From contig OY754466.1 of the NCBI GenBank assembly GCA_963575645.1, positions 36,178,001 through 36,242,000 of the forward strand: a DNA stretch of 64,000 nucleotides, written 5' to 3'. Below the pieces are notes generated by a model, which had not been told where the DNA came from, ran no database searches, and worked only from the letters and a program-made list of their open reading frames with translations. Positions 47,196 to 57,931 of the stretch are shown here, one piece after another; the stretch's first letter is position 1; each line of letters begins with the position of its first letter. The position numbers were made by a program, and so were the translations under genes. The stretch is from Xanthostigma xanthostigma (taxonomy: Eukaryota; Arthropoda; Insecta; Raphidioptera; Raphidiidae).

Positions 47196-47639
47196 TGTTT
47201 GTCACTTTGTCTTGTGGATAAAAATATTTGTGTATCAGATTATAGCCGTGAGACAACGTCTATGTAGAACACCACTGTCTTTGGAATGCATAAATAAAAC
47301 AAACATTATTAGCCGTACTCTGGTGACATTTGCAAAATGCATGTCACATTGTCACAATATACTGTTATTATTATTAATACAATATGCGTTACGGTAAAAC
47401 CGCGCATATATTCGGAAACTATACGCAAATAAAGTAATTTACAGTGGTCGAAGTGAACGTTATTGAGTGAAATACAGGGCCGTCTTTAGATGTGGGTCGA
47501 TCGGGCCCAGGTATCCCCAGACATTAGGGCCCTGTAACATTCAAGACCTCGAAAATACGCAAACTTGAATGGAGAAATCAATAATTGTAGCAAACAATCA
47601 AAAAATATGTTTGACAAATTTTATTGAACATAAGTACAG
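47196..47639. other. unrecognised sequence with a transposon-end-like block
   Basis: ACAGGGCCGTCTTTAGATGT at about 47474 and AGACATTAGGGCCCTGTAAC near 47519 resemble inverted ends of a very short element. Confidence 0.4.
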
Positions 47640-47853
47640 CTCCGGATCTGGGGGACAAACACACGCTATACCAAATATTGTGCGGCAATGAGAGCGCTAT
47701 CTATTGAACGTTACGGTAACGCACGCTGTGGTAAATATAGTGCGGTAACGGGAGCGCCATCGATTGCGACAATGAGGGCGCCATCTGTTGAACGTAACAG
47801 CAACACACGCAAACCAGACTGAGCCTCTGCAACGCATGGCCGGGGACAGCTAG
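47640..47853 (+). mobile_element. Helitron-like 3' part
   Basis: Tandemly varied blocks with GAGCGCTATCTATTGAACGT / GAGCGCCATCGATTGCG / GGGCGCCATCTGTTGAACGT, ending CATGGCCGGGGACAGCTAG followed by T. The same blocks occur inverted at 3485-3880. Confidence 0.65.
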
Positions 47854-48581
47854 TTTCAAATAAAGGAAATCTGATATAGTCTGAGTATTGTTTCGTTTTC
47901 CTTGTTTATAGGATTTCTATATTTTTACTTTTAATATTTGCAAAATTTTTAGAGCGTGTACATCTTAAATTTGCAAAGTTTAGTTTAAATTAGCTGTGAG
48001 ATTGTACCTTCAAAGCATGAATGGGTGCTAACATATCAACTTTGCAAATATTTATGTGTAGGGCTCTGACTGTTAGTGTGTCGGTAATGGTTTCTTATTT
48101 CATTCATAACAAAGGAGTACCTAATAGACAGATTGCAGTTTAGGTTTTGTTTTATTTATTGCTACTGTACCGACTGTAGAGTGTAGTGTTTTGTTTCCAT
48201 TATTTAATAGTGGGCGTACGTTGTAAATTTCATATTTGCAATTCCCAGTGTGCATTTTCTTTTTATTTTATGTCATGGAAAATAGTGAGTAAAAAAACAA
48301 CCTTCACCTTTGTATTTGGAGAGTTCATTATTGACTGATATACGATCATTGTTTTTTCTTTGGGCACCTTTCTTAGCAAACTGATAAAATAGCATATTAA
48401 TTCTCTAGTTTAAAAAAAATTACGTCTAAAAAATTTTGAACACAGATTTTTTATGTGTGGTATGAAAAATGTCATATATTTTTCTATAACAATTTGTTTG
48501 TGGTTTGTTATCACTTATCTAATATCTACCTATCAGAATTAATTTTGAAAAGTTAGTCAAAATTAATAGTCCTAATCGTTA
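47854..48581. other. unrecognised sequence
   Basis: No gene supported. Confidence 0.45.
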
Positions 48582-49301
48582 AGGCCCCCATACACCTCGT
48601 TCTTTTTTGGCAGTTTTAACCGCCGGGTAAAACTGTACGGTTAAACACGAACAACGGCCATCCCCATACACCTCGTTCTTTTATGGCAGTTTTAACCGCA
48701 CGGGTAAAACTGTACGGTTAATTTAAACACGAACAACGGCCATATCCACACAGAGGCGTAGTTTCGTTCAGTTTTTCTGAAGTCGTGGCATCATTAATAC
48801 GATCTGCTTTGATGGAAAATACAATAATATTGATATTATTTTATGTTTAATAAACATTAATAAACAATATAATGCAAAAATAATTAATAAAATTGATTGA
48901 TATTTGTCTAAATTAGAGTGTTTTATTTGACACCATTATTTTTTCCTCTAAATTAATCAATATGTTTATAGCAATTTTCATTTATTTTTGTTAAAATTGC
49001 TTAGCACTAAAACGGTTAAAATATAAATCAATACTCAAACTAATTACAATCATTTAATTAATATGACTTATTTGCTGTACGTCGCACCACTGAATAAACA
49101 CGTCGATTCTTATCGGAAAGCGCCACACATTACGATTTAAAACGACAACCAGCAAACACGTCGTGTTTAAAATCAAGCTTCGGCAGATAAAAAAACTGCC
49201 GTGTTTCATCGACAGTTTTTGCCCATACACTTCGGTTTTGACCGACGTGTTTTATCGTGACGATGAAAACTGCCAAAAAAGAACGAGGTGTATGGGGGCC
49301 T
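48582..49301. mobile_element. PIF/Harbinger-like MITE, copy 1 (720 bp)
   Basis: AGGCCCCCATACACCTCGTT / AACGAGGTGTATGGGGGCCT ends, with TTA duplicated at 48579-48581 and 49302-49304. A 3-bp TTA/TAA target with GGCC-type ends is typical of PIF/Harbinger. An internal roughly 75-bp direct duplication is at the left (CCCCATACACCTCGTTCTTT twice). Near-identical to 57212-57931 in the same orientation and of the same length. Confidence 0.82.
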
Positions 49302-49627
49302 TTAGATACAAAATAGCTCCTCTAGCTAGAAAAAATGTTCAACTGTTTTTTTTTGTGTTAAAATTATAGCGTGATAGTTCAGGAACAGGCTCGAAACTTT
49401 TTTTCTCCCCTAGAAGAGGATTGCGTAAGTCTATTGGACTTCACAAAGCACAAAAAAAGTTATTAAATTGAATTAAAGATACGAATAAATTCATGTTATA
49501 ATGTAGGTACCTACAGGACGATTTATATTCACTTTAGTTTTGGACTAGCATATTTTTGATAGATTACTGTAGAAAAGTTATTTGTCAGCAAATCTAACAA
49601 GTGCCTTAGAATGCATCCAGTTTGCCA
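49302..49627. other. unrecognised sequence
   Basis: Nothing recognised. Confidence 0.45.
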
Positions 49628-50329
49628 TCTATACTAATATTATAAAGAGAGAGTGCGAATTTTGTGTATAAGTATATGAAGGTATATACAGGGTGTTTGG
49701 CACATGAACCGACACAATTTTTTGGGGGGTTTTCGTGGTCATTGTGATCATTTAAACCCTAATGACTTTTGCCCTAAGTGTCATGGTTATCGAGATACGG
49801 TTTTTTTTAGTTATTTTAGAAAATTTCCTTCAAAAAATCGTAACCTGTTTGTTTTTGGTACTAGAGACACGAAAATACATTTATTGAGTTATCGAATGAC
49901 TCCTTGTTCTAAATGAATCATAATTTTATGCAAATAGTATCAGGAAAAAGACCCTATGGACTTTTAAAGTGCCTGTATAAATAAAAACCAGTAGAAAAAA
50001 ATAATTTAAAAATCATTAAAAAAAAAAAATTAACGGGTATTTAGAAATTAGTCATTGGGGTTAAAATGATCACAATGACCACGAGAACCCCCCAAAAAAT
50101 TGTGTCGGTTCATGTGCCAAACACCCTGTATAAAGGTAATCTCCGAAACTACACATCCAATTAAAAAAAATCATCAATATTTTAGAATGAACCTTCAGTA
50201 TAGACATAGGCTATATTATATTATCGCGTTAAAATAAAAAGGCTTTTCGTGGAGACCAATTTTACAACGTAAGTCGACGAAAAAACTGTGGCAATCACAA
50301 ATTCGAGCGAAGCCGGACCGGACCGCTAG
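49628..50329 (+). mobile_element. Helitron, family H2, split by a long-TIR MITE
   Basis: A|TCTATACTAATATTATAAAG start and GAAGCCGGACCGGACCGCTAG|T end, with the H2 body after 50133. The 49689-50128 element is inserted about 60 bp from the 5' end. Confidence 0.78.
49689..50128. mobile_element. 440-bp MITE with about 80-bp TIRs, TATA duplication
   Basis: CAGGGTGTTTGGCACATGAA...GGGGGGTTTTCGTGGTC pairs with GACCACGAGAACCCCCC...TTCATGTGCCAAACACCCTG almost base for base over 80 bp. TATA lies at 49685-49688 and 50129-50132. The 70-residue open frame on the plus strand runs through the left TIR and is not a gene. Confidence 0.85.
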
Positions 50330-51011
50330 TTACCTATAAAACCAAGCATTTTATAATTTTTTTAAACTTTGAATGTATAGGTAACAGATCTACAGAACCA
50401 TAGTGCGTTAATAGGTCAAATAATGTGAGTGTTGACATTGAAAATTGATGATTCACTATAGAACTGTGTTACCTAAAGAAAACTTAAGAAACTGCATTAG
50501 TAAAATGATGTGTTGTCATCTAAATAAGCTGCAAAGCAAGCAAGTTCATCGCTACTGCAGTTGCAAATATACTATTGTTATTTATAACTGTTTGAACCAT
50601 TAGGTATATGAGTAAGTCAAAAGCATTACTCATCTTTTGTGAATTATGATTTTTGAATGTTGTGATATATTATGACATCTGTTGACACATAATATTCTGT
50701 CACAAATCCTGTTGACTTTGTTTGTGCTGATCGAGTATCTGTTAACTTTAGAGATGGGATATTTCGAGTGAAAATTGTCGAACTATATTTTGATTATTAA
50801 AATAGGTATATGAAGATATCTCGTTCGAATCAATTTTATACCCACGAGTTACGAGTTATAATACAATCTACAGTAATAAATGCTCGAGAATGGCTAAGCC
50901 GATTTAAATTAAACTTGGTACACTCAATGAATAGCCAAACTGTTGTATCATAATAATTAGAAATTTAACTGAACCACGTTTTTGCTAAAGTACAGTCATT
51001 TTTATATTATA
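50330..51011. other. unrecognised sequence
   Basis: 50875-50930 (GCTCGAGAATGGCTAAGCCG) is a Helitron-body-like fragment. Confidence 0.4.
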
Positions 51012-51687
51012 TGATTGGATGGAGAGTGCAGCTTATGGATCAAAAAATATTTTTAACAAAAAAATTGAACCGACTTCAAAAAATATGCACTAAAAAGTAA
51101 AAAATAATAATTATTGTTATTTTTGGAATCAGTGTCAGCCAAAATGAAATCTATTCCGAGAACTAGAGACATGTAAGAATTAAATTGCTACTTTCGAATT
51201 CCGATGTGACACCGACTCCAAAAATAACAATAATTATTATTTTTTACTTTTTAGTGCATATTTTTTGAAGTCGGTGCAATTTTTTTGTTAAAAATTATTT
51301 ATTTTTCTCTTTTTAGTGTTGAACATACATAAAAAAAACATTATGCGTGCCTTTGAAATTTGAGAGTTTCCCTTGATTTCTCCGGATTCCACCATCAGAT
51401 CCTGACTTGGTTCCGATGGGACCACCTCGGAAGTGCACTCTTTCGAATAAAAAAAAAATTGAAAATCGGTCCATAATTGACGGAGAAATCGGTGAACATA
51501 CATAAAAAAAAAGAAAAAAATATATACAGTCGAGCATAGAACCTCCTCCTTTGTTAGAAGTCGGGTTATTAAATATCGTACTTTTGATATTTTTTTATAT
51601 ATAGGTATCTAACGTTTCGGCAAAAAAAGAAAAATATCAAAAGTACGGCATTTAATTGATCCATAAGCTGTACTCTCCATCCAATCA
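51012..51687. mobile_element. nested inverted-repeat element (ACCGACTTCAAAAA type)
   Basis: Outer TGATTGGATGGAGAGTGCAG...CTTATGGATC pairs with GATCCATAAG...ACTCTCCATCCAATCA. Inside, 51048-51300 is a palindrome (TTTTTTAACAAAAAAATTGA / ACCGACTTCAAAAAATATGC). 51310-51570 carries the CATACATAAAAAAAA and CCTCCTCCTTTG...AGAAGTCGG blocks of the family seen at 11599. A small hairpin lies at 51575-51650. Confidence 0.65.
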
Positions 51688-53790
51688 TTTCGATACAAAG
51701 GATCGCAATTTCTACTAATTAGTAGTTAGAAGATACACGTTATATTATATAGTATGTTTGGGAGCCTAAAAATAATTAAAATTAGAGTTTAACAAAAACT
51801 CAAAAATAAAAAAAAAACACTCATTTGTAGCAATGTAATCTAAAAAGTAAACGTGATAAAAATGAAGATATATAGCTAATAACATTTTCAATAATAAATT
51901 CTTTTGACAATTTTGTGCATGGAATCCATTATATGAAAAAAATAATCATTTTCGAATACAGGTAAAAATATCACTTTATAGAATGAATTATTATTATTTT
52001 CCGGTTTTTCGTGGTTAATATGACGTAATTGTAGTACTACTCCATATTGTGCTACGTAAATGGCCCAATATGCGGGCATGGCGCGGCGGTGCGTGCCTTT
52101 TAAGAACCTTTGGTTGTATTGCAATAATAGATAGATCCAGTGTTTTGAGCACAGTGTTGCCAAATTGTGTAAACATAGAGCTAAGAATATAGCTTCATAA
52201 AGATTAGGGTATTTGACACCATAAAAAATAAGTTTTGTGAATACGGTAATTTATAGAATAAGAAATCAGAAATTGTTGTATTAAAAAAACACGAGGTTTA
52301 TTTATTAATTGCAATTTTTTGACCTGGCTAAACACGCTGTCCGCCATGGTTGTTTGATGTGTGACGTTAGACTTCTAGTAATTACACACATATAGCTATA
52401 TAAACACACGACAAAATCAGGTGGGTTAACACTAAACGAGCCTCGTGTAAACGATAACAAGTCTTATTTGCACTTATCTGTATACTACTACAAAGATTAC
52501 GTCACAGTATGTAAGCATATGGCGGCTCGTGTTTACGCGCCAACTTATATATTTATAATTTTGAACGCTTTTTTGGTCCTATAAAACGATATAAATTGGT
52601 AATGCTACGATATTTTAAGATTATATGATTTTAGGTTTATGACCCTGTCGAACCAAATTTACCAACGTACATTTAAAATCTATGTAAATGCAAAAAAATT
52701 GACAGCTGACCAAAGACAGAATGTATCTGGCGATTGTTTTGTGTCACTTCTGCGACATACATTATACATTTCTGTGATATTTCACCGAGTTTTATAACAG
52801 AAAATTGGGGAAAAGGCCAGTAAAGATGTTCCCTCGTCAACAATTGCGATGTAATAAATTCTTAATTATACTTTAAAATTATTGTTTGTAACTTTTAATG
52901 ATCTTTAAAAAACTTGCAACTCTGGTCCTATATTATATTAAGGGTGCTGTGTACATATACACACATACAAAGGCTTTATTTGCACGAGTTTTAAAAGACC
53001 GGAACATTTGTGTTCAATAAACCGTGCCATTTTTAACAGTTTCAGCACTTGACGTTGTTTTTATTGTTTGCTTTAAACAAAGGTATATGTTTCAATATTT
53101 AACAAAACCATTCAGCTTTCCCTGTTTAGTGTTTACTCAAATAATAAACGGTCTTTTAATTTTTTTGATAATAGGCATTAAAGCGAGAAAACATTTTTTT
53201 AAATATTGACTTATGTAATATCAGTCCAAACTTGTTAATAAAAAGTTTTAGCCACATTAAAAATTTTACGTGAAGCAAGAAGAAAGTAGAATTGTTATTA
53301 ATTTGGGAGTAGTAAATAGCCAGAAAATATGATAAGTTAACAGTGGCAGTTCCTCCTAACACGGGCAGGATAATTAAATTACGAATCGCATCCATGTTCT
53401 TGCTGGTTTAATTATTAACTTTTTTCAAACACTGCTGATAACTGCAGTTGACCAAAAAAAATCACGATATATCTTTAAAGTTAAATTGTTTAAGCGTATT
53501 AGACGTTAAAAATCTCGCACCTATAATTTCTACGCGAATTCACTGTGAAGGGTGACATGTCGGTTTATTGAAAACTTTAATATCGAATATCGAGACTGAA
53601 ACACATATACTTTTATTACATACCGAGCATAGGAATAAAATCGCAATCGAACCATTAGGGTGCAAACATATACTTCTGTATTTTTTTTTAAGTCGTAGGA
53701 GCTCGTTGTTTCTGATTGGCTAACGCCATAGTTAAAGACATAAAACTTTTGATAAAGAGAGATAAACAGATACTCCATGTTAATATATTA
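51688..53790. other. unrecognised sequence
   Basis: About 2.1 kb with no exon, RNA gene or repeat end that I can support. Confidence 0.45.
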
Positions 53791-53810
53791 TATATGTTGC
53801 AGTCAAAACT

Positions 53811-54018
53811 CTTAATCAGTCAAAAGTACTATTGACTAGCAAAATCAGTCAAAAGTACTTTTAACTGAACAGGTTGGTCAAAAGTGGTTTTGACTGAAAA
53901 TTGTTGGTTATTAGTACTTTTGACTGCAAATTTGCGGTTAAAAGTACTTTTGACTGACGCTCTTCATCAAAAGTAGTTTTAACTGCAATAAAGCATCAGT
54001 CAAAAGCACTATTAACTC
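53811..54018. repeat. left array of the palindrome AGTCAAAAGTACTTTTGACT
   Basis: Seven copies or variants, each about 20 bp, spaced by roughly 10-15 bp of unrelated sequence. The consensus is a perfect palindrome centred on GTAC. Likely transposase-binding sites; this is not a CRISPR array because repeats are short, palindromic and irregularly spaced. Confidence 0.85.
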
Positions 54019-54114
54019 GTTAGACGTGAATAAAAAAGATAGTTCAAATCTTTGATTAACGTCTGAATAGAACTCTCTGGTCGACAATTTTATTTACTTG
54101 AAAAAAGATATTTA

Positions 54115-54429
54115 TTAAATGTGAAATCGTTTATTACGAAAAAGGCATTACAATCAATAATGTCGTAGATTTCCTCAGCCGGCAAAAAATATTTGACCAG
54201 GTTGTGTGTTTGCAACTAATTTTTTTATTCCACAAACTCCAATGATGTTAAAGCGTTTTAGTCTACTGTACTGTAATGGTGTTTTCTTTTCATCAAATTT
54301 CGCGTCTTCCATATCCATTGCAAACTTTTCAAATTTTTCTTTTGTCATTACATTGAAATGACTATCTTTCATATCTTCTATCGCTAAAATTCTTTGCAAA
54401 AAGCGTTCTTTCTTTTCGTAGTCACTCAT
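54115..54429 (-). pseudogene. transposase-type N-terminal fragment (KRBA2/GINGER-like), broken
   Basis: Read on the minus strand from ATG at 54429 (MSDYEKKERFLQRI), through a Lys/Glu-rich segment (MTKEKFEKFAMDMEDAKF), TPLQYSRLKRFNIIGVCGIKKL and a terminal GQIFFAG at 54175. A single-base shift then continues the same protein as AEEIYDIIDCNAFFVI to about 54115. A splice-acceptor-like TTATTATTATAG lies just before, at about 54455. The TPLQYxRLKRF and CGxKKL pattern resembles the region in front of the integrase core in KRBA2-like transposon proteins; I recall this family only in outline. No integrase core remains. It cannot make an active transposase. Confidence 0.6.
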
Positions 54430-54536
54430 TTTTGTTCTAATATCAGCACGTTCTCCACTATAATAATAAGTAATATAAAAGTTTATATGTGCGTTTGTCG
54501 TTATTTTTATCGACCACCTTAACTTTTTAAGAGTTT

Positions 54537-54727
54537 GACTGATACAACCAGTCAAAACCACTTTTGACGGAATCACTTAGTCAAAAGTACTTTTAACCAG
54601 CTCCATTGGGCAAAAGTACTTTTAACTGTTATTTTAGTCAAAAGTATTATTGACTAAAGCATACGGTCAAAAGTACTTTTGACTGATTTTGCTAGTCAAT
54701 AGTACTTTTGACTGGTTAAGAGTTTTG
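54537..54727. repeat. right array of the palindrome AGTCAAAAGTACTTTTGACT
   Basis: Six copies or variants, mirror of the left array, ending next to the terminal GAGTTTTGACTGCAACA. The sixth and innermost copies have GG/CC and AT variants in the centre. Confidence 0.85.
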
Positions 54728-54878
54728 ACTGCAACATATACATTATATAATAGTCACCATAACCAGGGAATTACATTAAATAAAGAGACGCAGATATATT
54801 CTCGATATGCTTTGTTGCCTTCACTTACCGCACATTGAATAGATAGACAAATTCATATATTTAATTATCAGATAATGA

Positions 54879-55306
54879 ATAAAATTGTCGACAAATTTTT
54901 TTCGGACCATATATTGACAAAAAATAGTATAAAAATATAAATAAATCAATATAACAAAAACCGCATCTGAATTGATCAAACCGTTTTCCAGATAAATGGC
55001 GACATTGATCGAGTGCACAAACGCACATACAAACAAACGAACGAACACACAATCTCTCACCCTAAACGCATATACATGCTCCGTTCCGTCGTGGGTAAAA
55101 AGATGATGTTTCGATCCGGATTTGGATCTTCTTCAGAAATATCTAAAAATATAAAATAATTAGTATTAGTTATTTATTATCTAATAGAATGCACGAAAGA
55201 TTGATAGTTTGAATGATTAAAAAAATTAATATATGGTCGGAAAAAAAATTGGTCGACAATTGTATTTATTTGAAGAGTTCTATTCAGACGTTAATCAAAG
55301 ATTTGT
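54879..55306 (-). mobile_element. hammerhead element, family HH1, copy 3
   Basis: 428 bp between exact 12-bp direct repeats ATCAGATAATGA (54867-54878 and 55307-55318). Inverted ends carry ATAAAATTGTCGAC / GTCGACAATTGTATTTATTTG. The right end includes the AGAGTTCTATTCAGACGTTA block shared with the other HH1 loci. The middle (54960-55095) differs from the other copies. One intact core lies on the minus strand. Confidence 0.72.
55105..55136 (-). ncRNA. hammerhead ribozyme motif (HH1 copy 3)
   Basis: Minus strand: CTGAAGA (55130-55136), perfect 5-bp stem II GATCC/GGATC over AAATCC, GAAA (55109-55112), then CATC in place of CGTC. The core is intact, but the base change next to the cleavage site breaks the self-complementary ACGU. 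Confidence 0.62.
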
Positions 55307-55341
55307 ATCAGATAATGATATATACTCAAATATTATATTAT

Positions 55342-55895
55342 ATCTTAAAAAAAAACTTCGGAGAAGTAAAAACTTCGTTCTGTGCTAAATTCAAAAACTT
55401 GAGGCGACTGAATCTTAAGATTATAACTTAAAAAAAAAGAATTTCGAGGCAGACAAGAAATTGAAATCAAGCTCGAAATTCTGTGCGTAAGACGTCGAAA
55501 AAAAATGAATTTCGAGGCAGACAAGGAATTGAAATCCAACCTTGAAATTCTGTGCTTATAAAAGCTACAAGAGCAACAGCAAAAAAAAGTGCACAGACGG
55601 CGTTTTTTTAGTAGTAACTAAAGGAGTTATGCGAACACCGTCTTTGCATTTTTTTGCTGTTGCTCTTGTAGCTTTTATAAGCACAGAATTTCAAGGTTGG
55701 ATTTCAATTCCTTGTCTGCCTCGAAATTCATTTTTTTTCGACGTCTTACGCACAGAATTTCGAGCTTGATTTCAATTTCTTGTCTGTCTCGAAATTCTTT
55801 TTTTTTAAGTTATAATCTTAAGATTCAGTCGCCTCAAGTTTTTGAATTTAGCACAGAACGAAGTTTTTACTTCTCCGAAGTTTTTTTTTAAGATT
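55342..55895. repeat. 554-bp near-perfect palindrome
   Basis: About 265-bp arms, from ATCTTAAAAAAAAACTTCGG at the left to its mirror at the right, with a loop of about 40 bp near 55605. Each arm contains two related blocks of GAATTTCGAGGCAGACAAG...CTCGAAATTCTGTGC. Transcription in either direction would give one long hairpin. No TSD or coding capacity; the mirrored open frames on both strands are not genes. Confidence 0.9.
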
Positions 55896-56136
55896 TCACG
55901 TCTTTTTCCAAAGTGTGAGACATTATTTTTATTTTTCCTCCAAAATAAGCATATGTGCATTTTTTATATTGTTGTATTTAAATGCAATAAAAGTGTTCAT
56001 ATTGTTGTATTTAAATGCAATGAATCTCCGAAATTAGAATATGTATTGTAAAAAACAACACGATCCTTACTCCATGCAACTGTGGTTTCGAGCGCGTCTC
56101 TCATGTATTTGTGGGCGTGACATGTAAGTTATATCG
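55896..56136. other. short sequence with a 33-bp tandem duplication
   Basis: ATATTGTTGTATTTAAATGC occurs at 55965 and again at 55998. Confidence 0.7.
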
Positions 56137-56314
56137 TGGCAGCACTTGATTACGCGCCAAATATAAATGCACTTTTGTAGTTTGTTAAATAAGAAGTAAC
56201 AATCAAAAGTCGGTTATAGAAATTGCAATAATCGACTTTTGATTTTTACTTCTCATTTAACAAACAGTACTACAAAAGTGCATTTATATTTTGCCGCGTA
56301 GTTCAGTGCTGCCG
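56137..56314. mobile_element. 178-bp palindromic MITE
   Basis: GGCAGCACTTGATTACGCGC...ATAAATGCACTTTTGTAG is mirrored by CTACAAAAGTGCATTTAT...AGTTCAGTGCTGCC, with inner AATCAAAAGTCG/CGACTTTTGATT. Confidence 0.82.
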
Positions 56315-56901
56315 CGGTGCAACACCTAGTGGTGCAATCGGCTCATCACACCTCCATGCGAATACCATGACATTCAATTTGTAAACAATCCATGTGAAGT
56401 CTATTAAAAATAAAAATGAGCTATAACAAGTCTATGCTCTGTGATACATGATTCTTTTTTATATTCATTTGAAATATGGATATTCTTGAAGATTCCATGA
56501 AGGCACATTTTGAAGGCATGGAAAAAAAATCAATGAACAAAGCCCACCATTAAAAATACAAATTTTTTTTCATATCATTTGTAAAATACTTATTTTGCAT
56601 TAAAAAAAGAAGTTTCACTTCGTAATCTTTTCACTTTTTAATTTTTGTTGCACTTTTTATGATAAATATGTTTTTTAATAAATTAATTTATTTAAATCTA
56701 ACTTCAATCATATATTTTGTTATTTTTTAATAAAAGATTTGACGAAAGTGAATTTTTCAAAAAACAAGAAAATAATAAAAATTAAAAATTAAAAAAGAAA
56801 TAAAAATATATGAGAAAAAATTGAGAAAATAAATTAAAACTAAAAAAACAATTAAAAACATAAAAACAAATTAAAAATTGAAAAACAAATTTTCCAATGA
56901 T
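56315..56901. other. AT-rich sequence, including the tail of the SINE-like repeat
   Basis: 56750-56900 is almost only A/T and lies 3' of the tRNA-like head on the minus strand. Nothing else seen. Confidence 0.5.
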
Positions 56902-56978
56902 GCTGGCGGGAATCGAACTCAAGACCCTGTTATTAGTTATTACTAGCCTAACGTCGTTACCGCTAGTCCACGGGCACA
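56902..56978 (-). repeat. tRNA-derived SINE-like head
   Basis: Minus strand: A-box-like GACTAGCGGTAACG and B-box GAGTTCGATTCCCGCC at tRNA spacing, followed by an AT-rich tail. Acceptor ends do not pair (TGCCCGT against GCCAGCA), so it is not a functional tRNA. Confidence 0.6.
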
Positions 56979-57211
56979 CTCAGACTATAAGCTGTTATTG
57001 TGGTACAGAAGTATATATGGGTGATACGAAAAATCGGTCCTATGAAAGTCACGTGGTCACAGAACTATAAAACTTGGAAACTTGCTTCATATACACGGCG
57101 TTATATGGGACAAAGGCAAAATCAATGTATAAGAATACGCTAGAGATTCGTTGGCATTTAGCACAGAAAAGAATCTCTAGCGAGATTCTTCGATTAACTG
57201 GATTATTATAA
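56979..57211. other. unrecognised sequence with small hairpin
   Basis: CGCTAGAGATTC / GAATCTCTAGCG form a 12-bp stem at 57137-57184. Confidence 0.6.
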
Positions 57212-57931
57212 AGGCCCCCATACACCTCGTTCTTTTTTGGCAGTTTTAACCGCCGGGTAAAACTGTACGGTTAAACACGAACAACGGCCATCCCCATACA
57301 CCTCGTTCTTTTATGGCAGTTTTAACCGCACGGGTAAAACTGTACGGTTAATTTAAACACGAACAACGGCCATATCCACACAGAGGCGTAGTTTCGTTCA
57401 GTTTTTCTGAAGTCGTGGCATCATTAATACGATCTGCTTTGATGGAAAATACAATAATATTGATATTATTTTATGTTTAATAAACATTAATAAACAATTT
57501 AATGCAAAAATAATTAATAAAATTGATTGATATTTGTCTAAATTAGAGTGTTTTATTTGACACCATTATTTTTTCCTCTAAATTAATCAATATGTTTATA
57601 GCAATTTTCATTTATTTTTGTCAAAATTGCTTAGCACTAAAACGGTTAAAATATAAATCAATACTCAAACTAATTACAATCATTTAATTAATATGACTTA
57701 TTTGCTGTACGTCGCACCACTGAATAAACACGTCGATTCTTATCGGAAAGCGCCACACATTACGATTTAAAACGACAACCAGCAAACACGTCGTGTTTAA
57801 AATCAAGATTCGGCAGATAAAAAAACTGCCGTGTTTCATCGACAGTTTTTGCCCATACACTTCGGTTTTGACCGACGTGTTTTATCGTGACGATGAAAAC
57901 TGCCAAAAAAGAACGAGGTGTATGGGGGCCT
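57212..57931. mobile_element. PIF/Harbinger-like MITE, copy 2 (720 bp)
   Basis: Same ends, length and internal duplication as 48582-49301. Only a handful of substitutions are visible by eye. Flanking triplets are TAA and TTA. Confidence 0.82.

Larger units (their letters stand above)
53795..54736. mobile_element. GINGER-like DNA transposon, 942 bp, defective
   Basis: TGTTGCAGTCAAAACTCTTA...ends are inverted at 54736, with TATA at 53791-53794 and 54737-54740. The TGTNR terminus and 4-bp duplication are features of GINGER transposons, which carry a retrovirus-type integrase. Both flanks hold arrays of a 20-bp palindrome and the centre holds a broken gene on the minus strand. A hammerhead-element fragment (54044-54105) is inserted between array and gene. 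Confidence 0.72.

Noticed and set aside
51590..51640. Further hammerhead near the motif AACGTTTCGGC
   Set aside because: GAAACGTT is present on the minus strand but no CUGANGA core lies at the right distance.
53811..54727. CRISPR-like array of short repeats
   Set aside because: Repeats are 20-bp palindromes with variable sequence and irregular spacing, lie inside transposon ends, and the organism is eukaryotic.
55345..55891. Matching 64-residue frames on both strands
   Set aside because: Mirror translations of the 554-bp palindrome.
56902..56978. Functional tRNA gene on the minus strand
   Set aside because: A and B boxes are present but the acceptor stem does not pair; better explained as a SINE head.
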